A stretch of DNA of 24,260 bases from CAZAQS01 sp964486825 (GCA_964486825.1 CAZAQS010000046.1:1-24260); one strand, 5' to 3'; numbered from the stretch's first letter, positions 1 through 8,098 are shown. Notes: generated by a model not told the origin, from the letters alone. Made by a program: numbers and translations.

Positions 1-415
1 TGCTGGTCGACGAGGAATTGGATGATAAGACCATCCGGGGGAGCGCTCGTACGGGTTAGAAAATCGCTGAGCTCGAGCATGCAGGCGTTGCAGGAACGTA
101 TGCGATGGTGCAGGGAGGGGGTTTCCATGAAACTTACGAACTGTTCAGGTAACTCAAAGCAAGCCTGAGCAGTGAGATTGCGAAGTTGGGACAAGTCTGC
201 TCTTGAGCCATCAGGATAGCCGTTGCTTGCCAACGACCATTTTTCGTGTGGGGTTTGAGCTTCGAGCCACTGCCAGTTCACATCGCTTGGGACGGCAACA
301 GGCGGCAGGTCCTCGTATAAGAAGAGGGAGTAGGTCGTTAATTTCGGGTGATCGCGATAGACCGGGAGGGCAAAGGACCACCAGCCGGTCTTCAAGTCCA
401 AAGCGGATTAAACAT
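1..415 (-). pseudogene. SMI1/KNR4-like hypothetical protein, frameshifted near its start and cut by the window edge
   Basis: A minus-strand frame stays open for about 135 codons, from position 407 to the left edge, and reads like a real protein. It contains FALPVYRDHPKLTTYSLFLY, VNWQWLEAQTPHEKWSLASN, then FELPEQFVSFMETPSLHHRI and a Cys-Asn-Ala-Cys pair. The ELPEQFVSFM pattern recalls the entry segment of SMI1/KNR4-type domains; that family call is tentative. The frame has no ATG at its head. A good start lies in another frame: ATG at 415-413, with GGAGGTGG just upstream, hits TGA at 394-392 after seven codons. Adding one base near 396-400 would join MFNPLWT to LKTGWWSFALP. So the gene either carries a one-base deletion, contains a sequencing error, or starts at a TTG with no visible ribosome site. 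The C-terminus lies outside the window. The protein-coding character is fairly secure; the function is unknown. Confidence 0.55.
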
Positions 416-455
416 AGTTTCCCACCTCCAATCATGTGGCAATAAGGCCCAATAT

Positions 456-650
456 TCATTTCTGAGGGACAACCGCCATTGCATCCATCTCCATGAGGAA
501 GTCTGGGTTCGCAAGACCAGAAACAAAGAGGACAGTGATCAATGGTGGATTCGGCCGGTTGCCCCAGGCTCGCTGAAACACTTCTAATCCAGGCTGTGGA
601 GATTGTCCGCTTAGGATATAAACGTTCCACCTGACAACGCTGAAAGATCC
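456..650 (-). pseudogene. RidA/YjgF-family 3' remnant
   Basis: Directly after the stop codon of the metallo-hydrolase gene, and in the same frame, 64 open codons end at TGA 458-456. The translation begins FSVVRWNVYILSGQ, continues through a Phe-Gln-Arg-Ala-Trp helix, and ends in ANPDFLMEMDAMAVVPQK. This is the second half of a RidA fold: the 'DVVK-x-x-VYL' strand, then a helix, then the 'PPxxTVxVxxLxxPxxLVEIDAxAV' end. The first 55-60 residues of the roughly 125-residue family are missing and there is no start codon. The substrate-binding Arg of true RidA, in the 'PARS' motif, is not at the expected place (PPLITVL), so the parent was probably a divergent Rid subgroup. It is best read as a 5'-truncated remnant, not expressed on its own. 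It could only be translated by readthrough of the upstream UAA stop. Confidence 0.7.
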
Positions 651-2036
651 TTAAATATCTACGCTTGTGCCGTGCTCCGGGTAATGCACCCGATCGATTC
701 CCTCCAGCTTGCCTCTCAGCGCCTCGGCTGCTTTGGGCTCACCGTGGATCAGGAACACCCCTTTCAGGGTCCCCCCATCTGCTGAGCGGGCGTACTCCAC
801 CAGCAGGTTCTGCCCGGCATGGGCCGAGTACCCGCCGATGGTGGCTACCTCCGCCCGGCGAAAGTAGGGCTCACCAAAGATGCGTACTTCCTTCTCCCGG
901 TCCGCCAACCTGCGCCCCAGCGTATGCGGCGCCTGCCAGGATACGATCAGGATGGTGTTGCGCGGGTCCTCGATATTGTTCTTCAAGTGGTGCAAAATCC
1001 GCCCGGCCTCCGCCATCCCAGATGCGGAGATGATCACCATCGGGTCCTTGCGATCATTCAAGCTCTTCGATTCCTCCACCGAACGCACATAGACCAGCTG
1101 CTTGAACTTCAACGCACTGCTGCCGTGGTTGCTGGCGATGAAATCGTGCGTTTCTTTGTCGAAGCACTCCGGGTGAGCCCGGAAGATATCACTGGCCTTC
1201 GCTGCCAGGGGGCTGTCCACGTATACCGGCAGGGAGGGGATCTCTCCCGCCGCCATCATCTGGTTCAGGCTGTAGACCAGCTCCTGTGTGCGGCCTACCG
1301 CGAAGGCCGGGATGATCACCTTGCCGCCTCGCTCTGCGGTGCGCGCCACGACCTCCCGTAGCTCGTGGTAGGCTGCGCCTGGGTCGTCGTGCAGCTTGTC
1401 GCCGTAGGTGCATTCCATCACCAGGTAATCCACCGCCTCTGGCAGAACCGGGTCGCGCAGCAGCGGCAGGTCACGGCGCCCGATATCCCCGGAGAACCAC
1501 AATCGGACAACCCGCCGATTTTCCTCCATCTCCAGAAGCACACCTGCCGATCCCAGGATATGGCCGGCATCGAAATACCTGGCCCTCACTCCCGGCACAG
1601 GAGCGAAGTCTTCCTCGTAGGCCACCGGGTGGAAGTACTGCGCCACCCTGGCTGCGTCCTCCATCGTGTATAGGGGTTTCACGCCCGCTTCCCGGCCCTT
1701 CTTGTTGAGGAAGGCCGCGTCCGCTTCCTGGATATGTCCAGAATCCAAAAGCATCACGTTCGATAGGTGGGCAGTGGCGTCCGTGGCGTAGATCTTTCCA
1801 CGGAAGCCCTGCCGCACCAGGTTAGGCAGGTTGCCGCTGTGATCGATATGTGCATGTGAAAGGATGGCGGCCTTGATCTCCCGGGGATCGAACGGGAAGT
1901 TATGGTTGCGCTCGTAAGACTCTTTGCGTCGCCCCTGGTACAGTCCGCATTCAAGCAGCAGGCGCTGCCCGTTGACTTCGACCAGGTGTTGGGATCCCGT
2001 GACAGTGCGCGCCGCGCCGTAGAAGCTGATCTTCAT
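651..2036 (-). CDS. Beta-CASP metallo-beta-lactamase-fold RNA nuclease (CPSF73/TTHA0252-like)
   Basis: This 461-residue protein belongs to the metallo-beta-lactamase superfamily, beta-CASP branch, whose members cleave RNA with two zinc ions. Visible signs are the metal motif HAHIDH (residues 61-66) in SHAHIDHSGNLP, a later FDAGHILGSAG, a GDIGRRDLPLL segment, and VMECTYGD. The beta-CASP part contains PAFAVGRTQELVY, DSPLA and SASGMAEAGRILHHLK. The end holds GGYSAHAGQ and FLIHGEPKAAEALR, typical of the RMMBL specificity domain. I chose ATG at 2036 (MKISFYGAARTVTGSQ), where homologues normally begin and where GGGAGGG lies about nine bases upstream. An in-frame start ten codons earlier is possible. 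It is the last gene of the ECF operon, 48 bases after the T component, and is probably co-transcribed. There is no obvious functional tie to transport. The family is secure; the exact substrate is not. Confidence 0.9.
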   Translation of the reverse strand: MKISFYGAARTVTGSQHLVEVNGQRLLLECGLYQGRRKESYERNHNFPFDPREIKAAILSHAHIDHSGNLPNLVRQGFRGKIYATDATAHLSNVMLLDSGHIQEADAAFLNKKGREAGVKPLYTMEDAARVAQYFHPVAYEEDFAPVPGVRARYFDAGHILGSAGVLLEMEENRRVVRLWFSGDIGRRDLPLLRDPVLPEAVDYLVMECTYGDKLHDDPGAAYHELREVVARTAERGGKVIIPAFAVGRTQELVYSLNQMMAAGEIPSLPVYVDSPLAAKASDIFRAHPECFDKETHDFIASNHGSSALKFKQLVYVRSVEESKSLNDRKDPMVIISASGMAEAGRILHHLKNNIEDPRNTILIVSWQAPHTLGRRLADREKEVRIFGEPYFRRAEVATIGGYSAHAGQNLLVEYARSADGGTLKGVFLIHGEPKAAEALRGKLEGIDRVHYPEHGTSVDI

Positions 2037-2084
2037 GTTCCGCTTGCCCTCCCGACAGTAGGTCAATTCCTCGTTTTATTGAAC

Positions 2085-2975
2085 TTAGCTTCCGGCTAGC
2101 CGGTACATAAAGTCCGGCACCCAGAACTCCCCATACCCCAGCAGGCGCGCTACGATATAGCCAACCATGATGGCTGCCCCCAGTCCCGTGAAAGCGTAAT
2201 CCCGCGGCCGGAAGTGCAGCTCCCGCAGCCAGGTGCGTGGGCGCGCTCCAAAGGCGCGCAGATCCATCGCATCGATGACGTCTTCCCCACTCACGATAGA
2301 TTGCATGGTTACGGGGATGAACAGCGGGGCCAGGCGGCGTAGGCGGTCGATCAGGCCGCCGCGCAGCTTTTCCAACTCGTAGCCACGCGCCCGTTGAGCG
2401 TCGATGGTGGTCGCAAAATCCCGCCCTAAGGTTGGGACGAACCGGAAGGCCAGGTCCATCGTGAAGGATGCTTTATCGGGTAGGCCAAGCTGCCGGAAGC
2501 TTACACCGTAGACGCTCGGGTCGAAGGTGTATGGGATGGTGATGGCCAGCGTCGCCATGGTCAGCATGCGCACGATCTGGGTCACGGCAAAGAAAGCCCG
2601 CACCACCGTAATGGTGACTCCGAGCGTCCAGGGAGTATATGGGATCTGTAGTGTAGGGCTCTGGAAAAGTACCGGCGAATCCTCCACCAGGACAGACGTG
2701 GGGCCGCCACGCCCGGCGATCAAGGCGTTCAGCCCCACGATGAAAAACAGCAGGATCGATATGAAGATCCAGGCCCGGCGGATATCCCGCCACTCGATGC
2801 GCGCCATGAAATACAAGACCCATACCAGGACGAACAGCGGTAGCAGCATGCGGATGTCCCAGATCTGGGCCAGGGTGATGGCAAAGATGATAAACGCCAG
2901 GAACAGCAGCCGGGCGCGCGGGTCCAGCCGTTGGATAAAAGTATCCCTCGGGCGGTACTTCCAGGAAACGAGCAA
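2085..2975 (-). CDS. ecfT: ECF transporter transmembrane T component (EcfT/CbiQ family)
   Basis: This 296-residue membrane protein is the scaffold subunit of an energy-coupling factor importer. It links the substrate-binding S protein to the ATPases. The N-terminus FIQRLDPRARLLFLAFIIFA is the usual EcfT opening, followed by several hydrophobic segments. The coupling-helix region shows MDLAFRFVPTLGRDFATTID, then AQRARGYEL and later DAMDLRAFGARPRTW. These are the two Ala-Arg-Gly/Ala-Phe-Gly motifs that contact the ATPases. The start is TTG at 2975-2973, directly abutting the TAA stop of the S-component gene, with a weak GAGG eight bases upstream, so translational coupling is likely. About 150 bases nearer the C-terminus than most short T proteins, it ends in an extra membrane segment (GLGAAIMVGYIVARLLGYG). 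The family call is secure. Confidence 0.9.
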   Translation of the reverse strand: MLVSWKYRPRDTFIQRLDPRARLLFLAFIIFAITLAQIWDIRMLLPLFVLVWVLYFMARIEWRDIRRAWIFISILLFFIVGLNALIAGRGGPTSVLVEDSPVLFQSPTLQIPYTPWTLGVTITVVRAFFAVTQIVRMLTMATLAITIPYTFDPSVYGVSFRQLGLPDKASFTMDLAFRFVPTLGRDFATTIDAQRARGYELEKLRGGLIDRLRRLAPLFIPVTMQSIVSGEDVIDAMDLRAFGARPRTWLRELHFRPRDYAFTGLGAAIMVGYIVARLLGYGEFWVPDFMYRLAGS

Positions 2976-3527
2976 TTAGCGTCCTCGGCTGGCTGCCACC
3001 GATTGGTAGGCCACCATCAGGATCGGTAGCAGGATGATCACGACCACCAGGTTACCGATTGCGGAGGGGGTGAAATAGCCGATCAGGGCCGTGTTCAGGT
3101 CGATGCCACCGACCGGTATCTCGGTCAGCGATGAGAACAGCATACCGACAACGATGCCGATAGCCCCAAACAGGATCCCCAGGCCGATGCCGCGCCCGCT
3201 GCGGTAGTCCTGGATCATTGCCATGGTCAGGCCGGGGAAGAAGCCCATCAGCCCGCCGCCCACCGCCCAATTCCAGTACAGGCCCCAACCGGTCAGGGCG
3301 TCCCCCAGGTAGGTGCCGATCAGGCCGGACAACAGGCCGACCCAGGGCCCGAAGGCCACCCCGAAGAAAACCAGCACCGCAACGGCCGGCCGGAAGGAGA
3401 TCGTCCCGGCTGCAGGCAGCGGCACCATATTGGTAGCCCAGGAGAAAATGCCGTACAGAGCTGCGCCGATGGCGGCGTAGACAACCTGGCGGGTTCCAAA
3501 TTCCCACAAACTGCGTTTTTCGTCCAT
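2976..3527 (-). CDS. ECF transporter S component, substrate unknown (UPF0397-like)
   Basis: A 183-residue integral membrane protein of the size and topology of ECF substrate-capture subunits. It has five or six hydrophobic helices, starting RQVVYAAIGAALYGIFSW, then AVAVLVFFGVAFGPWVGLLS, a Gly-rich LIGTYLGDALTGWGLYWNW, GGGLMGFFPGLTMAM, GLGILFGAIGIVVGMLFS and LVVVIILLPILMVA. The 'AIGAALYG...FGPWVGLLSGLIG...' pattern resembles the UPF0397/riboflavin-like S group, but none of the substrate motifs I know clearly fits. The start is ATG at 3527, with GAGGAGG eight bases upstream; an in-frame ATG 23 codons earlier lacks such a site. It sits between the ATPase gene (92 bases upstream) and the T gene, to which it is directly joined. 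With a SAM hydrolase at the head of the operon, a ligand linked to methionine, adenosine or methylated cofactors is a reasonable guess, but only a guess. Confidence 0.85.
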   Translation of the reverse strand: MDEKRSLWEFGTRQVVYAAIGAALYGIFSWATNMVPLPAAGTISFRPAVAVLVFFGVAFGPWVGLLSGLIGTYLGDALTGWGLYWNWAVGGGLMGFFPGLTMAMIQDYRSGRGIGLGILFGAIGIVVGMLFSSLTEIPVGGIDLNTALIGYFTPSAIGNLVVVIILLPILMVAYQSVAASRGR

Positions 3528-3619
3528 TTTCTTGCCTCCTCTCGTGGATAGAAAAATAGAATAAAAATTGTCGTGTTTATTTAAACCCTTATCCAATCGA
3601 AAAGATACAGCCTATGTTT

Positions 3620-5287
3620 CTAGACAGACAGGGCGTAGCCTGCCAATGCCTCGGCTGACAGGAAGCGCCTCGTGCGCTCGAAAAGCTGGCAATTCAGTTG
3701 CAACAGGGAGGTTGGGCGGACCCTGTAGCGCTGAAGGCGCTCGTAATCGCATAGCACCTGTTGGGGTGGGCCATCCGCAACGATGCCTCGCCTGCCAACC
3801 AGGAGCACCCGGTTGGCGTAGCTCACCGCCAGGTCCAGGTCGTGGGTGATGAACAGGGTAGCGTCGAAGTTAGCGCTCAGCAGAGACTGGCCTTCAATTC
3901 TTGGCTTGCACAGCGCGTTCATGAAATGAGTGTAATTTGCAAAATCCTGGCCGGCGGTTGGTTCATCCATGATCAGGATGCGCGAGCGCATCGCCAGCAC
4001 CGCCGCGATGGTGGTGCGTTTTTGCTGCCCGAAGGACAGGCCCAGGGGTGGATAGCTCTCCAGGCCGGTCAGGTTGGTAGTCGCCAGGCTTTCGTTGACG
4101 CTCTGGTTGGTCTGCTCTTTGGTAAATCCCAGGTTCTGCGGGCCAAATTCCAACTCTTCGGTTACCGTGGGTGCGAAGAGCATATGCGCTGGGCTCTGGA
4201 AAATAAAGCCGATCGAGCGGGCCGCCTGGGCTACCGATAGCTTGCGGGTATCGACCCCATGCACCAACACGCGGCCGGTCTTTGGTTTCAGCAACCCGAT
4301 AATATGCTTCACCAGGGTTGATTTCCCGGCCCCATTCGGTCCCAGTACTGCGATCAGGTCCCCCCGGCAGATCTCCAGGTTTACATCCTCCAGGACGAGC
4401 GGGCCGTCGCCGTAGGCAAAAGAGACCTTCTCCAGGACGACCAGGGGCTCGCCTTCGGCTCGTGCTTCCGGTTCGGGGGCTGGTTCTTGCGCTGGTACAG
4501 CGCCGGTCGTCGTCGCCTGCTCCTGCACCCGGCGGATCACCCAAGCGGCGGGTAGCTTGATCTCACGATGGTTGATCTCTGGTGGTAGGTCACCCACCGG
4601 TCCCAGGTAACGCAGCTCTCCGTTGGTCATGTACAACAAGCGGTCTGGGTTCAGCTGCAGGGCGTCTTCTACCCGGTGCTCGATCATCAGGATGGCCGTG
4701 CCTTCATTCGCCAGCCGTCGGAATATGGCCAGCGCTTCGTAGGCCGATTCAGGGTCCAGGGAGGCCAGCGGCTCGTCCAGCAGCAAGATCGAAGGGTGCA
4801 TGGACAGCACCCCTGCCAGGGCAACCTTCTGCTTCTCGCCGCCTGAGAGGGCGAAAGTATCTCGCTCGCGCAGGTGCTCAAGGCCTAAGCGCTGGATGAC
4901 CTGCTCGACGCGCTCGTGGATCGTCTCGCGCTGCAGTCCCAGGTTTTCTGGACCGAAGGCGATCTCTCCCAAGACATTGCTGGCCAGGATCTGCCGCTCC
5001 GGGTCCTGCAGCAGGGTGCCTACCACCTGGGAGACATCCACCAGGGATAGCGTTCTTACCTCTCGTCCGTGCAAGAGCGCCTTGCCAGATAGCTCTCCTT
5101 TATAGCTGCGCGGTATCAAGCCGTTGATGCAGCGCGCCAGGGTGGTTTTCCCGCTCCCGCTGGCCCCTGCCACCAAGAGGATCTCGCCTGGGTGCAGCTC
5201 GAAGGATACATCCTTCAAGGCCGGCTCCTGGCGACTGCGGTAGCGGAAGGACAGGTTCTCGACCACCAGTGGGGGTGTTTCGTTCAC
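3620..5287 (-). CDS. Fused double ATPase of an ECF transporter (EcfA1-EcfA2 type)
   Basis: One 555-residue chain carries two ABC ATPase domains, as in YkoD-type proteins. Both energising subunits are therefore made as a fusion. Domain 1 (about 8-235) has Walker A GASGSGKTT (41-49), a Q-loop LLQDPE, signature LSGGEKQKV (148 on) and Walker B ILLLDEP. Domain 2 (about 282-505) has GPNGAGKST (316-324), Q-loop FQSP, an imperfect signature LSFGQ (417-421), Walker B ILIMDEPTAG and the H-loop THD. They are joined by a Pro/Glu/Ala-rich linker (residues 260-282). The start is GTG at 5287, whose last two bases are the first two of the upstream TGA (GTGA overlap). Upstream in-frame codons only shadow the SAM hydrolase gene and look unnatural. 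No good ribosome site is seen, so coupling to upstream translation is likely. An asymmetric second site (LSFGQ) is common in ECF ATPases. The call is secure. Confidence 0.92.
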   Translation of the reverse strand: MNETPPLVVENLSFRYRSRQEPALKDVSFELHPGEILLVAGASGSGKTTLARCINGLIPRSYKGELSGKALLHGREVRTLSLVDVSQVVGTLLQDPERQILASNVLGEIAFGPENLGLQRETIHERVEQVIQRLGLEHLRERDTFALSGGEKQKVALAGVLSMHPSILLLDEPLASLDPESAYEALAIFRRLANEGTAILMIEHRVEDALQLNPDRLLYMTNGELRYLGPVGDLPPEINHREIKLPAAWVIRRVQEQATTTGAVPAQEPAPEPEARAEGEPLVVLEKVSFAYGDGPLVLEDVNLEICRGDLIAVLGPNGAGKSTLVKHIIGLLKPKTGRVLVHGVDTRKLSVAQAARSIGFIFQSPAHMLFAPTVTEELEFGPQNLGFTKEQTNQSVNESLATTNLTGLESYPPLGLSFGQQKRTTIAAVLAMRSRILIMDEPTAGQDFANYTHFMNALCKPRIEGQSLLSANFDATLFITHDLDLAVSYANRVLLVGRRGIVADGPPQQVLCDYERLQRYRVRPTSLLQLNCQLFERTRRFLSAEALAGYALSV

Positions 5288-6090
5288 GTCGACGCTCGCT
5301 GGTTCTGAAGGATCACATCCACCACGTCGCCCACCTGCGCCCCCAGGCGATCGGCCGCGTTCCCGTTGACCACCGAGACGATCAGGTTGCCTGTGCTGCC
5401 ATAAAGGGCCATCAGCTCTCCGGGAGGGCGTTCGCCAAAGGTGCGCGCCAGTCCTGGGACTTCTTTCTCCCGCAGTCGCACCACCAGTTCCTGGATCCCT
5501 TGCAGGTCTTCCTGCCGGATATTTGTGGACAGGTTGCCAAAGTGGTCGATATGGATGATCTGGCCGCGCATGCCGTCCGGAGTGGGTTGGGGAGTGGGCA
5601 GCTCCAGGCGCACGGGGTCCGTGATCCACGAGCCCATGGCCGAGAGCGGGACGCCGGCAGCCAGGTGTGCTGCGGCTGGGGCAAAAATGTCTCGCCCGTG
5701 GAAGACGTGGCTGACTTCCGGTAGACGGTACTTATGCCTGTCCAGGTGCACGATCTCTACTGGCTGCCCTTCCCGGTCTGCTTTTTCCAACACCAGCGTC
5801 AGCAGCCCATTATCCGGAAGGACGTAAATTTGCTCCCCGATCCTGGCTGCAATTGGGCGGCGCGAGGTGCCCACGCCCGGGTCAACCACGACGACGTGTA
5901 CGGTGCCTGGAGGGAAATATGGGGCTGAACGCGCCAGGATCAGAGCCGCTTCTTGGATGTTCTGCGGGCTGATCAGGTGGCTCAGGTCGGCGATCTGTGT
6001 CCTGGGTGCGATGCCCCAGATCACGCCTTTCATCACGCCTACATTTCCGTCTTTCAATCCGAAGTCGGTCATTAAGGTGATAATACTCAA
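5284..6090 (-). CDS. S-adenosyl-L-methionine hydroxide adenosyltransferase (DUF62, chlorinase/fluorinase family)
   Basis: The family hydrolyses SAM to adenosine and methionine using a water-derived hydroxide; a few relatives use chloride or fluoride. The 268-residue product shows the classic opening TLMTDFGLKDGNVGVMKG, then VVVVDPGVGTSRRPIA, LPDNGLLTLV, HVFHGRDIFAPAAAHLA and HIDHFGNLSTNI. The Asp-Arg-His set typical of the hydroxide enzymes is visible at Asp70, Arg77 and His131, with about the same spacing as in the archaeal prototype. Halogenase relatives lack this arrangement, so hydrolase is favoured. I chose TTG at 6090 because GGAGGTGG ends about four bases upstream. The GTG two codons earlier would lie inside that ribosome site. 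It is the first gene of the operon and overlaps the ATPase start by four bases. The tight coupling to an ECF importer suggests a role in using or clearing the transported compound, but this is inference. Confidence 0.9.
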   Translation of the reverse strand: MSIITLMTDFGLKDGNVGVMKGVIWGIAPRTQIADLSHLISPQNIQEAALILARSAPYFPPGTVHVVVVDPGVGTSRRPIAARIGEQIYVLPDNGLLTLVLEKADREGQPVEIVHLDRHKYRLPEVSHVFHGRDIFAPAAAHLAAGVPLSAMGSWITDPVRLELPTPQPTPDGMRGQIIHIDHFGNLSTNIRQEDLQGIQELVVRLREKEVPGLARTFGERPPGELMALYGSTGNLIVSVVNGNAADRLGAQVGDVVDVILQNQRAST

Positions 6091-6137
6091 ATCCACCTCC
6101 GCCGAGATTTTACCACGCTCTACCTTCTACTTGGTGG

Positions 6138-6166
6138 TTGACAGTGGCTGAGGGTTAATATAAAAT
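6138..6166 (+). promoter_or_regulatory. Sigma-70-type promoter for the 5'-nucleotidase gene
   Basis: TTGACA at 6138-6143 is a perfect -35. After exactly 17 bases comes TAAAAT at 6161-6166, matching the -10 consensus at five of six positions. Transcription would start near 6173, giving a leader of about 195 bases before ATG 6369. The remaining divergent spacer (6167-6357) holds no ORF or riboswitch I recognise. An AAGGAG ribosome site is at 6358-6363. Confidence 0.7.
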
Positions 6167-6368
6167 TAGATACATGATCAAAACGGTCTAAATAGTAGCA
6201 AATTGCCGACAGGGGATAGGCTGCTGGTCACTCTCTCCACCATCTCTACTCCATTCTGCTTTCCATTGCCGGGGGGAAAGATCCGCTTTCGGCGCGGCTC
6301 ATCTGCGGGATACTATTCAACCACCGTTCTGGTCTCACCCATCCGTAAATCTAATCTAAGGAGAATAT

Positions 6369-8063
6369 ATGTATAAGCAACCCTTGTACCGCTGGCTGAT
6401 CTTTATCCTGGCTTTGGCGCTCTTGGTCGCGCCACTCGCCTCTGCTGGTGCGACCTCGCGGGAGAGTGTCACCCTGCAGATATTGAACGTCTCCGACTGG
6501 CACGGGGCGCTCGATCCGGTGAACGGGGTGGGCGGCGCGGCCGTCCTGTCGGCCTATTTCCAGATGGAGCGAGCCGCCAACCCGAACTCACTGACCCTGA
6601 CCGCCGGTGACGCCTTTGGAGCCTCCCCCCCGTTAGCCAACTTTTTCAATGAAGAACCGGCCGTTTTAGCCATGCGCCTGATGGGCTTCGATGCCGATAC
6701 CCTCGGGAACCACAACTTCGATAAGGGCATCGAACACCTGCAAGATATGATCGACCTGGCCGGCGCGCCTCCGGGCGAGCAACCCGGCGACCCGTATTAC
6801 TTCGTTTCCGCAAACCTCAGGAACCGTGATGACAACCTGAGCGGTGTGAGGGACTACCGCATCTTCGAGGTGGGGGGAGTAAAAGTGGCTGTGATCGGTA
6901 TCACTAACCCGGAAGCGCCCACCCTGGTCTTCCCGGGCAACTTTGGCACCATCGAGGTTACCGACCCGGTACCGGCCGCCAATAAGGCCATGGCCCAGGC
7001 CCGCCGCGAAGGCGCAAAGGTATTCGTCGCCATCACCCACCTGGGCGTCACCGGCTTCAACCCGGCTACCGGCGCTGCCTTTGGTCCCTTGATCGACTTT
7101 GCTGAAAATGTGGGCGGCTTCCACCTGATCCTGGGCGACCATACCGATTTCCAGTTCAGTGGCGTCATCAACAACGCCCTGGTGGTTGAGAACCGCAGCA
7201 AGGGCGCCACCTATGCTCGCATCCAGCTCACGGTGGATCCAAACAACGGGCGTACGATTGACCGCTCGGCTGAGTTCATCACGCCTCTCGCCAGCGCCGT
7301 CACCCCCGATCCGGCCATAGAAGAGATGCTCCAGCCCTACCGGGATGCTCTTGGGCCGATCTTTAACGAGGTCATCGGCGCTTCCACTGTGGCTGTGCCA
7401 CGTTCGGATGCCTGCGGCCGGGAGGATGGGCGCCTGTGCGAGTCCCTGGTCGGCAATGTCACCACTGACTCTATGCGACTGACCTATGGGACAGACTTCG
7501 CCATCACCAACGCCGGCGGCCTGCGCGCCAGCCTGACCTGCCCAACAGTCGACAACCCGACCGATTTCTGCCCGCCCTTCACCCCCCCGCCTTTTCCGAT
7601 CACGCGCGGCCAGGTCCTGACCGTGTTGCCCTTCGGTAACGTGGTCGTGACGGTCTCTGTGAGTGGTGAAGAGCTGAAGACCTTCCTGGAGAACGGTGTA
7701 TCGGCCATGCCGGGCGCGAACGGGCGCTTCCCACAGGTTTCGGGGCTGTGCTTTACCTATGACGTGGCGGCTGCCCCCGGTAATCGTGTGACGAGCGCCG
7801 TCCGCCAGGCCGTCGACGGTAGCTGTAGCGGCGATGCAGTTGACCTGACCGCTGCCAGCACCTTTAGCCTGGCTACCAATGATTTCATGGCCTCGGGCGG
7901 CGATGGCTACCCGGTGGTTTACGGGCGCTCGGTCACCCAGGGTATCATGGACCAGGTGCTGGCTGATTACATTACCGCCAGCAGCCCGCTCAGCCCCTCC
8001 ATCCAGGGCCGCATCACCTGCACGAGCAGCGGCGCTACCGCCTGCCCGGTTGTGACGCCATAG
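6369..8063 (+). CDS. Secreted 5'-nucleotidase / bifunctional metallophosphoesterase (UshA-like)
   Basis: A 564-residue exported hydrolase that removes phosphate from nucleotides outside the cytoplasm. The N-terminus is a clear signal peptide: KQPLYRW, a Leu/Ala core, and a likely cut after LASAGA near residue 28. The metallophosphoesterase domain follows, with NVSDWHGALDP (Asp-x-His), TAGDAFGASPP, LGNHNFDKG, ITHLG and LGDHTDFQFS (His258, Asp260) as metal-binding blocks. The C-terminal nucleotidase domain has GNVTTDSMR, ITNAGGLRASL, LTVLPFGN and the substrate-stacking region FMASGGDGYPV. Paired Cys residues (CGREDGRLCES, CTSSGATAC) suit an extracytoplasmic protein. No anchor or sorting signal is seen at the C-terminus. 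ATG 6369 has AAGGAG six bases upstream. It stands alone between a promoter and a terminator. Adenosine-releasing activity outside the cell beside a divergent SAM-hydrolase/ECF operon is suggestive but unproven. Confidence 0.92.
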   Translation: MYKQPLYRWLIFILALALLVAPLASAGATSRESVTLQILNVSDWHGALDPVNGVGGAAVLSAYFQMERAANPNSLTLTAGDAFGASPPLANFFNEEPAVLAMRLMGFDADTLGNHNFDKGIEHLQDMIDLAGAPPGEQPGDPYYFVSANLRNRDDNLSGVRDYRIFEVGGVKVAVIGITNPEAPTLVFPGNFGTIEVTDPVPAANKAMAQARREGAKVFVAITHLGVTGFNPATGAAFGPLIDFAENVGGFHLILGDHTDFQFSGVINNALVVENRSKGATYARIQLTVDPNNGRTIDRSAEFITPLASAVTPDPAIEEMLQPYRDALGPIFNEVIGASTVAVPRSDACGREDGRLCESLVGNVTTDSMRLTYGTDFAITNAGGLRASLTCPTVDNPTDFCPPFTPPPFPITRGQVLTVLPFGNVVVTVSVSGEELKTFLENGVSAMPGANGRFPQVSGLCFTYDVAAAPGNRVTSAVRQAVDGSCSGDAVDLTAASTFSLATNDFMASGGDGYPVVYGRSVTQGIMDQVLADYITASSPLSPSIQGRITCTSSGATACPVVTP

Positions 8064-8098
8064 CTTTGCATCACCTGGCATAAATCAGATGTCCGTTG

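Noticed and set aside
211..630. A 139-codon minus-strand ORF with ATG
   Set aside because: It lies in a different frame from the SMI1-like and RidA-like readings over the same bases, and its translation is Pro/Cys/Arg-rich with no domain pattern.
4021..4060. Second ATPase signature LSFGQ as a disabling mutation
   Set aside because: Asymmetric signatures are usual in ECF ATPase pairs; Walker A, Walker B and the H-loop are intact.
5288..5629. N-terminal extension of the ECF ATPase by 114 codons
   Set aside because: It overlaps the SAM hydrolase gene in another frame and reads as an Arg/Gly/Pro-rich shadow; the ATPase domain starts naturally at GTG 5287.
6091..6368. A riboswitch upstream of the SAM hydrolase/ECF operon
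   Set aside because: I looked for SAM, cobalamin, TPP and FMN hallmarks on the minus strand and found none; the leader seems short.
7131..7151. Altered metal motif GDHTD in the nucleotidase in place of GHTH
   Set aside because: E. coli UshA itself has Gln at the last position, so variation there is tolerated; the other metal-binding blocks are intact.
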